Assembly: GCF_040546815.1 (NCBI RefSeq)
Contig: NZ_JBEPOO010000001.1
Coordinates: forward strand, 2,914,001-2,978,000
Origin: Devosia sp. 2618
Lineage (GTDB): Bacteria > Pseudomonadota > Alphaproteobacteria > Rhizobiales > Devosiaceae
Reading direction: 5' to 3'
DNA: 64,000 nucleotides
Part shown: piece after piece, positions 54,041-63,189 of the stretch
Position numbering within the stretch: position 1 is the first letter of the stretch
How the letters are laid out: each line of letters starts with the position of its first letter
The notes under the pieces: model-generated
Seen by the model: the letters and a program-made list of their open reading frames with translations, nothing else
What the model was told of the DNA's origin: nothing
The model's database searches: none
Translations under genes and position numbers: made by a program

Positions 54041-55510
54041 CTAAGCAGCAACTACCTCTGCCACAGCTTCCTTCACCCCAATCTCGAGCAGACTATCGAG
54101 ATGGGTCGCCACGGCCTCGCCGAACGCCTGGTTTTCAGCCAGATCGGTGCCGAACACCTCGGTCAGGCCCGCCAGCCCGATATAGAGCTCCTCGGCGTCA
54201 TCGCCTGCATCTGCGGCAATCGCCAGCATGCGCATAGCCAGCGGATCGCGCACGTCGATCTCGTCGCCGTTCTCGTCGATGCCCATGACATAACGCATCC
54301 AACCGGCGACACCGAGCGCAAGGCGGTCGAACGGCTGATCGGCATTGAGACGATTGCGGATGGTGCCGAGCAGGCGCTGGGGCAGTTTTTGGCTGCCGTC
54401 CATGGCGATCTGCCAGGTGCGATGCTGTAGCGCTGGATTGCGGAAACGGTTGAGCAACTGATCGCGATAGGCACCGAGGTCAACGCCGGGCATATCCAGC
54501 GTTGGCATAGCTTCTTCGGTCATGAGGTCGTGGATCAGTGTGACGAAGTTTTCGTCTGCCATGACGTCGGAAATGTATTCATAGCCAGACAGATAGCCGA
54601 GGTAGGCCATGGTCGAATGGCTGCCGTTGAGCATGCGCAGCTTCATGCGCTCGAACGGCTCGACGTCCTTGACCAGCTGCGCCCCGGCCTTTTCGAACGG
54701 CGGACGGCCCTGCGGGAAGTCATCCTCGATAACCCATTGGGTAAAGGGCTCGGTCATGATCGGCCAGGCATCGTCGACGCCGGTCAGGTCGGCAATCGTC
54801 GTGCGGTCGGCATCGGTCGTGGAGGGTACGATGCGGTCGACCATGGTGCCCGGGAACGCGACTTCGGCCACCCATTCGCCCAGCGCTGCATCGCGCAGGC
54901 TGGCAAACTTGGTGACGATGCGCTTCACGGTCGCGCCATTGGACGGCAGGTTATCGCAGCTCATCACCGCGAACGGAGCAATGCCTGCGGCTTTGCGGCG
55001 CGCCAACGCCTCGACAATCATGCCGGGAGCCGAATGTGGTTCGGTCGGGTTGGCCAGATCGTGGACGATGTCGGGATGGCGCTGATCGAGCTCGCCGGTT
55101 GCCGGATCGTGGCAGTAGCCCTTTTCCGTCACCGTCAGCGAAACGATCCGAATGGCAGGGCTGGCCATCAGCGACAGCAGTTCTTCACGCTGCGTATTGG
55201 CGTCGAGCACCTTGAGGATCGAGCCGATAATGCGCGGATGAGTGCCGGAGGCATCGCGCACGGCTACTGTGTAGAGACCGTCCTGCGGCTCAAGCGCCTC
55301 CTTGGTGTCCGGACGACGGAGGCTGGCGCCGACGATGGCCCAATCGGGATTGTCCTTGAGCAGGTCGTCGACATAGACCGCCATATGCGCGCGATGGAAG
55401 GCGCCAATACCCAGATGCACGATGCCAGCAGTGACCTTGGTCCGGTCGTAGTTGGGCACGGCAACACCGGTGGGGGCGTTGGCAAGAATGGCGGCGCTGA
55501 GGCGCGTCAT
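54041..55510 (-). CDS. Mannitol dehydrogenase family oxidoreductase (fructuronate reductase-like)
   Basis: 489 residues from the ATG at 55510 with GGAGA six bases upstream. Rossmann start GIVHLGIGAFHRAHMAVY (near 28-45), the catalytic-region Lys in VEPFERMKLRMLNGSHS and the C-terminal helical domain define the long-chain mannitol dehydrogenase/UxuB family. Candidates are D-fructuronate reductase and mannitol 2-dehydrogenase. Divergent from a KDG-kinase-like gene, which favours a uronate pathway. UxuA and transporters are not in view. Confidence 0.88.
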   Translation of the reverse strand: MTRLSAAILANAPTGVAVPNYDRTKVTAGIVHLGIGAFHRAHMAVYVDDLLKDNPDWAIVGASLRRPDTKEALEPQDGLYTVAVRDASGTHPRIIGSILKVLDANTQREELLSLMASPAIRIVSLTVTEKGYCHDPATGELDQRHPDIVHDLANPTEPHSAPGMIVEALARRKAAGIAPFAVMSCDNLPSNGATVKRIVTKFASLRDAALGEWVAEVAFPGTMVDRIVPSTTDADRTTIADLTGVDDAWPIMTEPFTQWVIEDDFPQGRPPFEKAGAQLVKDVEPFERMKLRMLNGSHSTMAYLGYLSGYEYISDVMADENFVTLIHDLMTEEAMPTLDMPGVDLGAYRDQLLNRFRNPALQHRTWQIAMDGSQKLPQRLLGTIRNRLNADQPFDRLALGVAGWMRYVMGIDENGDEIDVRDPLAMRMLAIAADAGDDAEELYIGLAGLTEVFGTDLAENQAFGEAVATHLDSLLEIGVKEAVAEVVAA

Positions 55511-55552
55511 GGGAGTCTCCGACTTGAAAATCGTGGGCAGCATAGTGCCTTC

Positions 55553-55572
55553 CTATCTTGTATGGAAGATAG
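55553..55572. promoter_or_regulatory. Palindromic operator between oxidoreductase and sugar kinase genes
   Basis: CTATCTT (55553-55559) and AAGATAG (55566-55572), spacer GTATGG, with CTTCC/GGAAG nested. It sits 43-62 bases upstream of the oxidoreductase start in the 179-base divergent promoter. A FadR/UxuR-type GntR regulator site is plausible; no such regulator gene is nearby. Confidence 0.55.
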
Positions 55573-55689
55573 TGGCTTGCGGCGAATTGGGCTTTACCGG
55601 CATAAGCCATGAGCGTTTGCAGTAAAAGTGGCTACCGGTTTTTCGTTCGCAAACGCGTCTAGGACTGGCACGCAAGGCAGGAGATGTGT

Positions 55690-56601
55690 TTGGCACAGCA
55701 GCGCTTCGTCAGCATCGGGGAATGCATGATCGAAATGAGTGGCGGCGAAGATCGCCAATACCGGCTTGGCTATGCGGGTGATACGCTCAACACCGCCTGG
55801 TATATGCGCGCACTGCTCGGTGAGGATTGGTCGGTAGACTATTACACAGGCCTGGGCGAAGATCGCTATTCGGGCGATATCCGTCAGTTCCTCGATGACA
55901 ACAATATCGGCACCAGCCATATCCGCACCGTGCCCGGCCGCCGCCCTGGCCTTTACATGATCCATCAGCAAGACGGTGACCGCCACTTCACCTATTGGCG
56001 CGATACGTCCGCTGCCAAACTTTTGGCCGATGACAAGGATGCGCTGGCAGCCGCGGTCAAGGGGGCGAGCGTGGTGTATTTCTCGGGTATTACCCTCGCC
56101 ATTCTGACGCCACGGGCGCGTGGCCGGTTGCTCGGCGCCATCGTCAAGGCGCGCGATGCCGGTGCACGGATCGTGTTCGACACCAATATCCGCCCTGCCC
56201 TGTGGACCAGCCCGCGCGTTATGACGGCCGTGCTGACGGCTGCAGCGACGCTGTGTGATGTGGTTCTGCCGACCCATAGCGATGAAGCACCGCTGTTTGG
56301 CGACAAGTCGGTTGATGACACAGCCGACCGCTATCTCGAACTGGGTGTCGAGGAAGTGGTGGTCAAGGATGGTGCTGGCGAAGCGCTCATTGCCACGGCG
56401 AGCGAGCGGGTAAGGGTTGCGCCCAAGCCCGGTGCGACGGTGGTCGATGCGACGGGCGCCGGCGACAGTTTTAACGGGGCGTATCTGTCGGCACGGTTGG
56501 CGGGCAAGTCACTGCAGGAGGCGGCGGAAGCGGCGCACCGGGTGGCTGGGGTCGTGATCGGGCAGAAGGGTGCGTTGGTCGATCCGAAGTTGTTGGTTTA
56601 G
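55690..56601 (+). CDS. PfkB-family sugar kinase (2-keto-3-deoxygluconate kinase-like)
   Basis: 303 residues if it starts at TTG 55690, where AGGAG lies six bases upstream; the ATG at 55684 would abut the ribosome site. RFVSIGECMIEMSGG start, GYAGDTLNTAWYM (near 25-37), YWRDTSAAKLL (near 106) and the PfkB signature DATGAGDSFNGAY with catalytic Asp. The pattern fits KdgK, making KDPG for the Entner-Doudoroff pathway, which suits the divergent fructuronate-reductase-like gene. Confidence 0.85.
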   Translation: MAQQRFVSIGECMIEMSGGEDRQYRLGYAGDTLNTAWYMRALLGEDWSVDYYTGLGEDRYSGDIRQFLDDNNIGTSHIRTVPGRRPGLYMIHQQDGDRHFTYWRDTSAAKLLADDKDALAAAVKGASVVYFSGITLAILTPRARGRLLGAIVKARDAGARIVFDTNIRPALWTSPRVMTAVLTAAATLCDVVLPTHSDEAPLFGDKSVDDTADRYLELGVEEVVVKDGAGEALIATASERVRVAPKPGATVVDATGAGDSFNGAYLSARLAGKSLQEAAEAAHRVAGVVIGQKGALVDPKLLV

Positions 56602-56639
56602 GGGATACCCCCACCTCGCCTCCCCCTGATAGGGGGAGG
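56600..56639. repeat. Hairpin repeat after sugar kinase gene
   Basis: AGGGGATACCCCC overlaps the kinase stop; CCTCCCCCT (56619-56627), loop GAT, AGGGGGAGG (56631-56639). Related to 53991-54040. It may also terminate the kinase transcript. Confidence 0.65.
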
Positions 56640-56684
56640 AATCCGGGCGGTGTGTTCGGTATAATCTCGCGCACCCACCGCCCC

Positions 56685-57230
56685 TTAAAACGCCCGGTCG
56701 CCCTGCTCTACCATATAGGCCAATTCCTCGGCAGTGCTCTCGCGGCCCAGCGCCTTGTTCCGGAACGGGAACCGCCCGAACCGCGCGACTGTGTCGCGGT
56801 GGCCGGTCATGAAATCGAGAAGGAAAGCATCGTTCAGCGCTGCGAACAGGCGCACGCCGTCATCCTGCACTTTCAGCGATTCCGCATGCATGAAGGGCAT
56901 GTAGAAGAACATGCGCCACTTGGCATCCACCGCCTGGTCTGCTCCGGCGGTGATCGCTTCCTGCGCCAATGCCGTTGCCATTGTGTCCTGCGCAAAAGCC
57001 TTGGCAGAGTTGCGATGCAGCTGACGTGAAAACTGATCGAGCACGATGAGTTCGGCCAGCCGCCCTTCGGCGGTCTTGCGCCAATCCCAGGCTTCGCCCA
57101 GCGCGACTTTGGGATGGGTATCGGCAAAGCGTTCAGCAAGCGCGGCATCGAATTCGGGCTTGCCGCCGAACCAGTCATCCATGCCGTGGTCGACAAACCA
57201 GAATGTGATGATGTCCTGAGCTGTGCGCAT
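56685..57230 (-). CDS. DUF924 family protein
   Basis: 181 residues. The family pattern is clear: DIITFWF start, WFGGKPEFDAALAERF, LAELIVLDQFSRQLHRNSAKAFAQD and FFYMPFMHAESL. All-helical TPR-like fold, cytoplasmic, function unknown. Stand-alone gene. Confidence 0.92.
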   Translation of the reverse strand: MRTAQDIITFWFVDHGMDDWFGGKPEFDAALAERFADTHPKVALGEAWDWRKTAEGRLAELIVLDQFSRQLHRNSAKAFAQDTMATALAQEAITAGADQAVDAKWRMFFYMPFMHAESLKVQDDGVRLFAALNDAFLLDFMTGHRDTVARFGRFPFRNKALGRESTAEELAYMVEQGDRAF

Positions 57231-57286
57231 GAAAAAGTCCTCCTATCGATGTGACAGGAGGACTAACGCGTTCTGCGGTGCAAAGG

Positions 57287-58207
57287 CTAGGCCAGGATGA
57301 TCTTGATGCGGTTGCCAGACGGGTCCTGCGTCTCGATGCCGCCGTCGATGGGCGTCACGGCGGCATTGGCATTGACCAGTCGGGTTTTGACGCCGTCGAG
57401 CGTGGCGGCATCGGGCAGCACGATGGTGAACCAGCGCAGGCCGGCGGACCCGGCCACGGGCAGGCTGGCGTTGGGGCCAGACCAGATGTTGAAGGCGATG
57501 GTGTGGGGCATGTAGTCGAGCCCCACATCGCCCATGCCGAACGAGTCGATGAGCAGGAACCCGGCAAAACCAAGCACGTCGCGATAGAACTCCATCGACT
57601 GGCGCAGGTCTTTGACATGGACATGCACGTGCCCGATCCGCGTGCCTTCAGGCATGCGGGGGACGATTACGGGCGCAGGCCCCAGTTCGGCAAGCAGGCC
57701 ATCGAGATCGATTGGGTCGCGACCCGAGTGACGCTTGCCATCGACGGTGATCGCGTAGGTTTCCCCCTTGTCGGGATCACCCAACCGGCCGCGCCAAGGC
57801 GTCTCAAAGGTGATTTCAATGCCATTGCCATCAAGATCCCACAGGTAGATGGCTTCGCTGACAAGGTGATCGGTCGGCGAAATTCGGACATTACGCTGCA
57901 TGGCCCGAACCGCCAGCTGGGCCATATCGACCCGTTTGGGCACGTGGACAGCAACGTGATAGAGCCCGATCGTGTGCTGCTGACTCGGGCGGGTCGCGCC
58001 CGTTTCGAGTACGATCAGCGGCTTGCCGCCTGCGCCGAGGGTCAACTCGTTGCCGGTTTCAGAGATGATGTCGAGGCCAACCACGTCCTGCCAGATGGCG
58101 AGGGCCTTGGCGCGGTCGGTCACCGCGATATGGACGGTACCCAGCTTCGTGGTCAGGGGCAGGATGGGGGCCGATTTGACGTTGGTCTGGACGGAGGTAT
58201 CAATCAT
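57287..58207 (-). CDS. Double VOC-domain protein (catechol 2,3-dioxygenase-like)
   Basis: 306 residues with two glyoxalase/VOC modules (about 18-135 and 168-300): TVHIAVTDRAKALAIWQDVV and GHVHVHVKDLRQSMEFYRDV begin the modules; HVAVHVPKR, WDLDGNGIEI, IGHVHVHV and QDPSGNRIKI supply the metal-ligand positions. Resembles CatE-type extradiol dioxygenases and related proteins of unknown substrate. No aromatic-degradation genes are nearby. Confidence 0.87.
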   Translation of the reverse strand: MIDTSVQTNVKSAPILPLTTKLGTVHIAVTDRAKALAIWQDVVGLDIISETGNELTLGAGGKPLIVLETGATRPSQQHTIGLYHVAVHVPKRVDMAQLAVRAMQRNVRISPTDHLVSEAIYLWDLDGNGIEITFETPWRGRLGDPDKGETYAITVDGKRHSGRDPIDLDGLLAELGPAPVIVPRMPEGTRIGHVHVHVKDLRQSMEFYRDVLGFAGFLLIDSFGMGDVGLDYMPHTIAFNIWSGPNASLPVAGSAGLRWFTIVLPDAATLDGVKTRLVNANAAVTPIDGGIETQDPSGNRIKIILA

Positions 58208-58369
58208 GACGCGCTTCCTGGTTCATTTGTTGCCCAAGATATAATACCGGCCACCGCCCGCAGCCATTGGCACCGTGGCGAAGGCATCGTTCGCCAAACA
58301 ACGGCCAATCGCCCCCCTTCCCCGCCACCCCATTTCGTGGTGAGGTCAGCCATCCTTGGGAGGTTCGTG

Positions 58370-58696
58370 ATGAATTTGAGGATAATCTTGACGGTTGCCG
58401 CGCTGCTCGCCGGAACAGGCGCGGCGACGGCGAACTGCTATGAAGGGCTGGGCTGCGACGATAGCCAGTATTTCACCACCCAGGCGCTGCAGCAGGGCAC
58501 GTGCCAGCAGCTCTGGGAGGTCAGAAACATGATTTATCAACAGAACGGCTATTGCTTCCAGACCAACCGCGCCAAGCAGAGTTTCAGCAATGACGGTTGC
58601 TACATCAACGATCAGGCGTCGGTGCGGCTCAACGTATATGAGCGCAAGAACGTCGCCACCATCCAGTCTGTGGAAAAGGCCAAGGGCTGCAAGTAG
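58370..58696 (+). CDS. Small secreted YARHG-domain protein
   Basis: 108 residues, ATG 58370 with GGGAGG six bases upstream. Signal peptide 1-22 (ending ATA-N). The mature 86 residues carry six cysteines and a YARHG-like core: LWEVRNMIYQQNGYCF followed by NDGCY. YARHG domains occur in extracellular or periplasmic proteins of unknown function. Mono-cistronic, closed by a bidirectional hairpin shared with the converging ABC exporter gene. Confidence 0.8.
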   Translation: MNLRIILTVAALLAGTGAATANCYEGLGCDDSQYFTTQALQQGTCQQLWEVRNMIYQQNGYCFQTNRAKQSFSNDGCYINDQASVRLNVYERKNVATIQSVEKAKGCK

Positions 58697-58712
58697 GGCC
58701 CCGCAAACAATG

Positions 58713-58744
58713 AAAAACGCCGGAGCTTTCGCCCCGGCGGTTTG
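58713..58744. terminator. Bidirectional intrinsic terminator
   Basis: AAAAACGCCGG ... CCGGCGGTTT: CGCCGG (58718-58723) pairs with CCGGCG (58734-58739), flanked by an A-tract and T-tract, between two convergent genes. Confidence 0.8.
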
Positions 58745-58746
58745 TC

Positions 58747-60552
58747 TCAGGCGACAAGGCCCTTGGTAAGCTCTAGTGCCTGGCGCTCGAACAGGCGGCG
58801 ATAGATACCGCCATTGAGCCGGATGAGTTCGGCGTGATCGCCTTCCTCAACAATGCGGCCCTTGTCGAACACCAGCAGGCGGTCAAGCGCGCGGACGGTC
58901 GACAGACGGTGCGCAATGACCAGCGTGGTGCGGCCAACCATCAGGCGTTCCATCGCCTCCTGGATCTGCACTTCGCTTTCGCTGTCGAGGCTCGATGTTG
59001 CCTCGTCGAGGATCAACACCCGAGCATCGGCCAGGAACGCGCGAGCGATGGCGACACGCTGGCGCTCGCCACCGGACAGTTTCACGCCACGCTCACCAAC
59101 CATGGTCTCATAGCCCTTGGGCAGGCTTTGGATGAAGTCGTGCGCATTGGCCTGACTTGCCGCAAGCTCAATCTCGGCGCGGGTGGCGCCGGGGCGGGCA
59201 TAGGCGATGTTTTCGGCTAGCGTTCGGTGGAACAGGATTGGCTCCTGCTGCACGATGGCGATCTGGCCACGCAAATCGGACTGCTTCACATCGGCGATGT
59301 TCTGGCCGTCGACAGTGATGGCGCCCTCATTGATGTCATAGAGCCGCTGGATTAGCTTGACGAACGTGGTCTTGCCCGAGCCGGAATGGCCAACCAGACC
59401 GACGCGTTCGCCCGGCGCAATGCGCACCGAAAAATCGCGATACAGCGGGGTCCGGTGCAAACCATACTGGAAGGTGACGTTGTCGAAGGCGATTTCGCCC
59501 TTGTCGATGACAATGTTGGTCGCGCCTGGCTTGTCGGCAATGCCGAACGGCTGACGATCAAGCGCCACCAGTTCTTCCATGTCGTTGACCGAGCGCTGCA
59601 GATTGCGGATGTGCTGACCGACGTCGCGCAGGTGACCTTGCAGGACGAAGAACATGGTCAGAACAAAGGTGATGTCGCCCGGCGTTGCAGCACCCTGCTG
59701 CCACAGCAGCAAGGCGGTACCCAGAATAGCGGTCTGCATGATAGCCATCATCAGGCCCTGCGCGCCGCCGTTGAGCGTGCCACGCTGCCAGACACGGCGG
59801 GTGCGCTTGCGCCATTTGGCGACGACACGACCAAGGATGGATTCCTCGCGCATTTCGGCGCCGAAGGCCTTGACCACCGAATTGCAGCTGACCGCATCGG
59901 CCAGCGCGCCACCCATCTTGGTGTCCCAGGCATTGGCCAACGCACCGGCAGGCGCAACGAAGCCAACCGACAGCCAGACCGTCAGGACAACATAGATCAG
60001 CGAACCGATGCCGACGACCAGACCCATGACCGGCCAGAATGCGCCGAGAATAACGGTCGCGCCGACTAGCATGACCAGCGACGGCAGCAGCGCCACCAGC
60101 AGTGTGTCGTTCAGAAGATCGATGGCGCTCGAGCCACGCGTGATCTTGCGGACGGTGGAACCAGCAAAGCTGTTGGCATGCCAATCGGTCGAGAAGCGCT
60201 GCACGCGATGGAAAGCGTTGGCGATCACGTCGTTCATGATCTGCAGCGTGAAGGTGATCAGGTTGAAAAATACAAACTGACGCAGGATCACCGAGACAAG
60301 GTAAAGCCCCGCCATGGTCCAAAAGGCGGTGACGGCTGGAATCCAGGACGCATTGTCATTGCCAGTGCCCGAGGCGACGGCATCGACAAGACGACCGGCA
60401 AAGACCGGGCTGAACGCCTCGGCCAGCGTTGCACCCAGCACCAGCAGGGCAATGAATGTGGCGCGAAGAGGCTGTTTGGCCCAGTGGCGGAAGGTGAAGC
60501 CGAGCACATCACGGAAGGCATCGGCACGGAAATCGAGTTTCTTGCGACTCAT
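58747..60552 (-). CDS. ABC exporter, fused membrane and ATPase domains
   Basis: 601 residues: six-helix ABC type 1 membrane domain (about 30-330), then the ATPase domain with Walker A GHSGSGKTT, Q-loop IVQQEPILFH, signature LSGGERQRVAIARAF, Walker B VLILDEATSSLDSES and H-loop IAHRLSTV. MsbA/LmrA-like half transporter working as a homodimer. Substrate unknown; lipid or drug export is usual for the family. Confidence 0.92.
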   Translation of the reverse strand: MSRKKLDFRADAFRDVLGFTFRHWAKQPLRATFIALLVLGATLAEAFSPVFAGRLVDAVASGTGNDNASWIPAVTAFWTMAGLYLVSVILRQFVFFNLITFTLQIMNDVIANAFHRVQRFSTDWHANSFAGSTVRKITRGSSAIDLLNDTLLVALLPSLVMLVGATVILGAFWPVMGLVVGIGSLIYVVLTVWLSVGFVAPAGALANAWDTKMGGALADAVSCNSVVKAFGAEMREESILGRVVAKWRKRTRRVWQRGTLNGGAQGLMMAIMQTAILGTALLLWQQGAATPGDITFVLTMFFVLQGHLRDVGQHIRNLQRSVNDMEELVALDRQPFGIADKPGATNIVIDKGEIAFDNVTFQYGLHRTPLYRDFSVRIAPGERVGLVGHSGSGKTTFVKLIQRLYDINEGAITVDGQNIADVKQSDLRGQIAIVQQEPILFHRTLAENIAYARPGATRAEIELAASQANAHDFIQSLPKGYETMVGERGVKLSGGERQRVAIARAFLADARVLILDEATSSLDSESEVQIQEAMERLMVGRTTLVIAHRLSTVRALDRLLVFDKGRIVEEGDHAELIRLNGGIYRRLFERQALELTKGLVA

Positions 60553-60895
60553 ATTGCAGCCCGGCGCCGTTCTCCGGCAACCGGCCCTCAGATACAGGGG
60601 ATGAAAGGCACAGCCGCAGCGAGGGACGCAGTAATCCCGTCAGATCAGGTCGGCTATGATGAAAAACAGGCGGCGGACCACAAAAAGGCGGGCCGCGAAT
60701 GGCAAAGACCTAAGGTCGAGGCATGCCAAGCGGGGGGCGGTTGGAAAATGTCACTGCCATACAACGCCTCCCTGGTTCGAAATTTGAAGCGGTGGACGTT
60801 TTGTAGACAAACCGTTCCGGCTTGCCAACCTGGTATTTTCAACGGGCGCAAGAGTTGGTGCGGGAATGCCACAGGGGCAGCACGCCCAGAGTAGA

Positions 60896-61064
60896 CCTCA
60901 TGGTGAGATGGGAGCGTGGCGACCCTCGAACCACGAGGGCGTGGCAGCATCTCGTAGCATTTGACAGATAGGCCCCCTCCCGTGAGGGAGAGGGTTAGGG
61001 TTGGTTCAGAGCCGCACGAGTACAGTGGCCGCGGCAATGCTGCCCTCTCACCCGATGGATCGGG
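60896..61064. repeat. Intergenic repeat mosaic
   Basis: The 547 bases between the ABC exporter and the small membrane protein hold no gene I can support. They contain a half copy of the type C repeat (60896-60943), a CCCTC-CCGT-GAGGG hairpin near 60974-60988 and CCCGAT-GG-ATCGGG at 61051-61064. A long open frame across it on the minus strand has no family features and follows the repeats. Confidence 0.65.
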
Positions 61065-61099
61065 CGAACCTCTCCCTTCGGGCCGGATGCAGCGCGATC

Positions 61100-61219
61100 T
61101 CAGTCTTTGGGCGTCAGTACCACGTCGCGGGTTGCCCAGGAGCCGTAGGCGAGGCCGATCATGAAGATGCCGAAAAGGGACAGAATAGCGGTAATGAGGA
61201 TGGGCAGATTGGCAGCCAT
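61100..61219 (-). CDS. 39-residue single-helix membrane protein
   Basis: ATG at 61219 with AGGAG eight bases upstream, TGA at 61100-61102. The peptide begins MAANLPILITAILSLFG, continues through FMIGLAYGSWA and ends TRDVVLTPKD: one transmembrane helix with a charged C-terminus. Good ribosome site, clean amphipathic ends and typical composition argue for a real small protein. Too short for usual gene callers. No family assigned. Confidence 0.65.
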   Translation of the reverse strand: MAANLPILITAILSLFGIFMIGLAYGSWATRDVVLTPKD

Positions 61220-61379
61220 TTCTAAGCTCCTGTGATGACTGCGCTACAGATCTCACACCGCCCAAATTCACCCTTGATTTAGGTCAAGAGTTTTTCCGAT
61301 TTCGGCGGGGTGGAATTGCCATCGCGCCGGGACTAGGCTTTCTGCGACCGATTCAAAAATACAGAGGCATTCGCCCAAG

Positions 61380-62612
61380 ATGACTATTGATCCCGTCAAG
61401 CTCGACAAACTCGCCCAGGTCGCCATCAAGGTTGGCCTGCAACTGGCTGAAGGCCAGGACCTGGTGATGACCGCGCCGATGACCGCCGCTCCGCTGGTTC
61501 GCCGCATCACCGAACATGCCTACAAGGCTGGTGCGGGTGTCGTGACCACGATCTATTCCGACGAGGAATCCACCCTCGCCCGCTACAAGCACGCCAATGA
61601 CGCCAGCTTCGACAAGGCGGCAGGCTGGCTCTATTCGGGTATGGCCGAGGCGTTCAAGAACAACGCGGCCCGCCTCGCCATTGCCGGCGACAACCCAATG
61701 ATGCTGGCCGGGCAAGACCCTGACAAGGTGACCCGCGCCATGCGCGCCAATTCAGCAGCGTACAAGCCTGCGCTACAGCTGATCACCGGCTTTGACATCA
61801 ACTGGAACATCGTTTCCTACCCAAGCGCTGCCTGGGCCAAGCTGGTGTTCCCGAACGACAGCGAAGACGTAGCGGTCACCAAACTGGCCGACGCGATCTT
61901 TAAGGCGTCGCGCGTCGATCAGGACGATCCGATTGCGGCCTGGAAGGATCACAATGCCAACCTCAAGAAGCGCTGGACCTGGCTTAACGGCAAAGCTTTC
62001 TCGGCGCTGAAATATACCGGACCAGGCACCGACCTCACGGTAGGTCTGGCCGATGGCCATCGCTGGAAGGGCGGCGCGTCGGAAGCCAAGAACGGCATCA
62101 CCTGCAACCCCAATATTCCGACCGAAGAAGTGTTCACCACGCCGCACAAGCTGCGCGTGGAGGGCTATGTGGCTGGCACCAAGCCGCTCAGCCACAATGG
62201 CGCGCTGATCGAGGACATGCAGGCGCGTTTTGAAGGCGGCCGTCTCGTCGAATTCAAGGCATCCAAGAACCAGGACCTGTTCAACAAGGTGCTCGACACC
62301 GACGAAGGTGGCCGTCACCTCGGCGAAGTGGCCCTCGTGCCGCATTCCTCGCCGATTTCGGCTTCGGGCGTACTGTTCTTCAACACGCTCTATGACGAAA
62401 ACGCTTCGTGCCACATCGCGCAGGGCCAGTGCTATTCGGACTGCTTTGTGAACGGCAAGGACCTGACCCAGGAACAGATCGCGGCACAGGGTGGCAATAC
62501 GTCCAACATCCACATCGACTGGATGATCGGCAGCGACAAGATCGACATCGACGGCATCAATGCCGACGGCAGCGCCGAACCGGTGATGCGCGGCGGCGAG
62601 TGGGCCAACTAG
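61380..62612 (+). CDS. M29 family metallo-aminopeptidase (aminopeptidase T type)
   Basis: 410 residues. The M29 ligand set is visible in the C-terminal half: NIPTEEVFTTP (Glu near 245), GGRHLGEVALVP (Glu near 318), LYDENASCHIAQGQ (His near 345) and SNIHIDWMIGSD (His/Asp near 378). No signal peptide, cytoplasmic. Removes N-terminal residues from peptides. ATG at 61380 directly follows CCAAG. Followed 29 bases later by a secreted protein gene. Confidence 0.92.
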   Translation: MTIDPVKLDKLAQVAIKVGLQLAEGQDLVMTAPMTAAPLVRRITEHAYKAGAGVVTTIYSDEESTLARYKHANDASFDKAAGWLYSGMAEAFKNNAARLAIAGDNPMMLAGQDPDKVTRAMRANSAAYKPALQLITGFDINWNIVSYPSAAWAKLVFPNDSEDVAVTKLADAIFKASRVDQDDPIAAWKDHNANLKKRWTWLNGKAFSALKYTGPGTDLTVGLADGHRWKGGASEAKNGITCNPNIPTEEVFTTPHKLRVEGYVAGTKPLSHNGALIEDMQARFEGGRLVEFKASKNQDLFNKVLDTDEGGRHLGEVALVPHSSPISASGVLFFNTLYDENASCHIAQGQCYSDCFVNGKDLTQEQIAAQGGNTSNIHIDWMIGSDKIDIDGINADGSAEPVMRGGEWAN

Positions 62613-62641
62613 CACAAACACCAGCGCCAGGAAGACTCCGC

Positions 62642-63100
62642 ATGAAACGCTTGCTACCCGTTATCGGCCTCCTCTTTCTGGCGCAGCCCGCCTTAGCCCA
62701 AACCGTCACCGATTCAGACTTCGTGCTGCAGCTCAATGATGGCTCGGCGCCCCAGAGCACGACGATCATCCCGCTGATTGACGGCGCCTGTTACGAGTGG
62801 CGGCTCAAGCTGGCCAAGGCCAAGTCTGCAGTTGACGTCACCGAGATCTTCACCCTGCCCGCGCCGCCCACCAGCTGGAATGGCGTTGGCAGCAATGTGA
62901 CCATCTCGAACGACAAGACGACGGCAACGTCGGCTTTGCAGTTGTCGCCACAAGACGGCTGGATCTCACATGGCTGGTGCGTGGCCACTGGCGATCCGGT
63001 GGGCGGACACACAGTCGTCGTCAAAGTCGGCGACAAGGTATTGGGCGAGTTCCCGTTCATCGTCGAGAAACAGAAAACACGCCGTCCGACACGTCAGTAG
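62642..63100 (+). CDS. Secreted protein of unknown function
   Basis: 152 residues from the ATG at 62642. Signal peptide 1-19 or so (LLFLAQPALA-Q). The mature part is beta-rich, with two cysteines (GACYEW and HGWCVATG) that may pair, and a basic tail. I do not recognise a family. Probably co-transcribed with the aminopeptidase. A periplasmic Ig-like or lipocalin-like fold is only a guess. Confidence 0.75.
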   Translation: MKRLLPVIGLLFLAQPALAQTVTDSDFVLQLNDGSAPQSTTIIPLIDGACYEWRLKLAKAKSAVDVTEIFTLPAPPTSWNGVGSNVTISNDKTTATSALQLSPQDGWISHGWCVATGDPVGGHTVVVKVGDKVLGEFPFIVEKQKTRRPTRQ

Positions 63101-63189
63101 TTCGTTGCAGAGCCGGCAACTGAAATCGTGCGAAACTGTGGATCATCGACGCTAACACCTAAGCAACTTTGTTGATCCATAGTTTTTCG

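Noticed and set aside
60654..61271. 205-codon minus-strand open frame in the repeat region
   Set aside because: Its translation follows palindromic repeats, is rich in Arg/Pro/Ser with no hydrophobic core, and overlaps the better-supported 39-residue gene.
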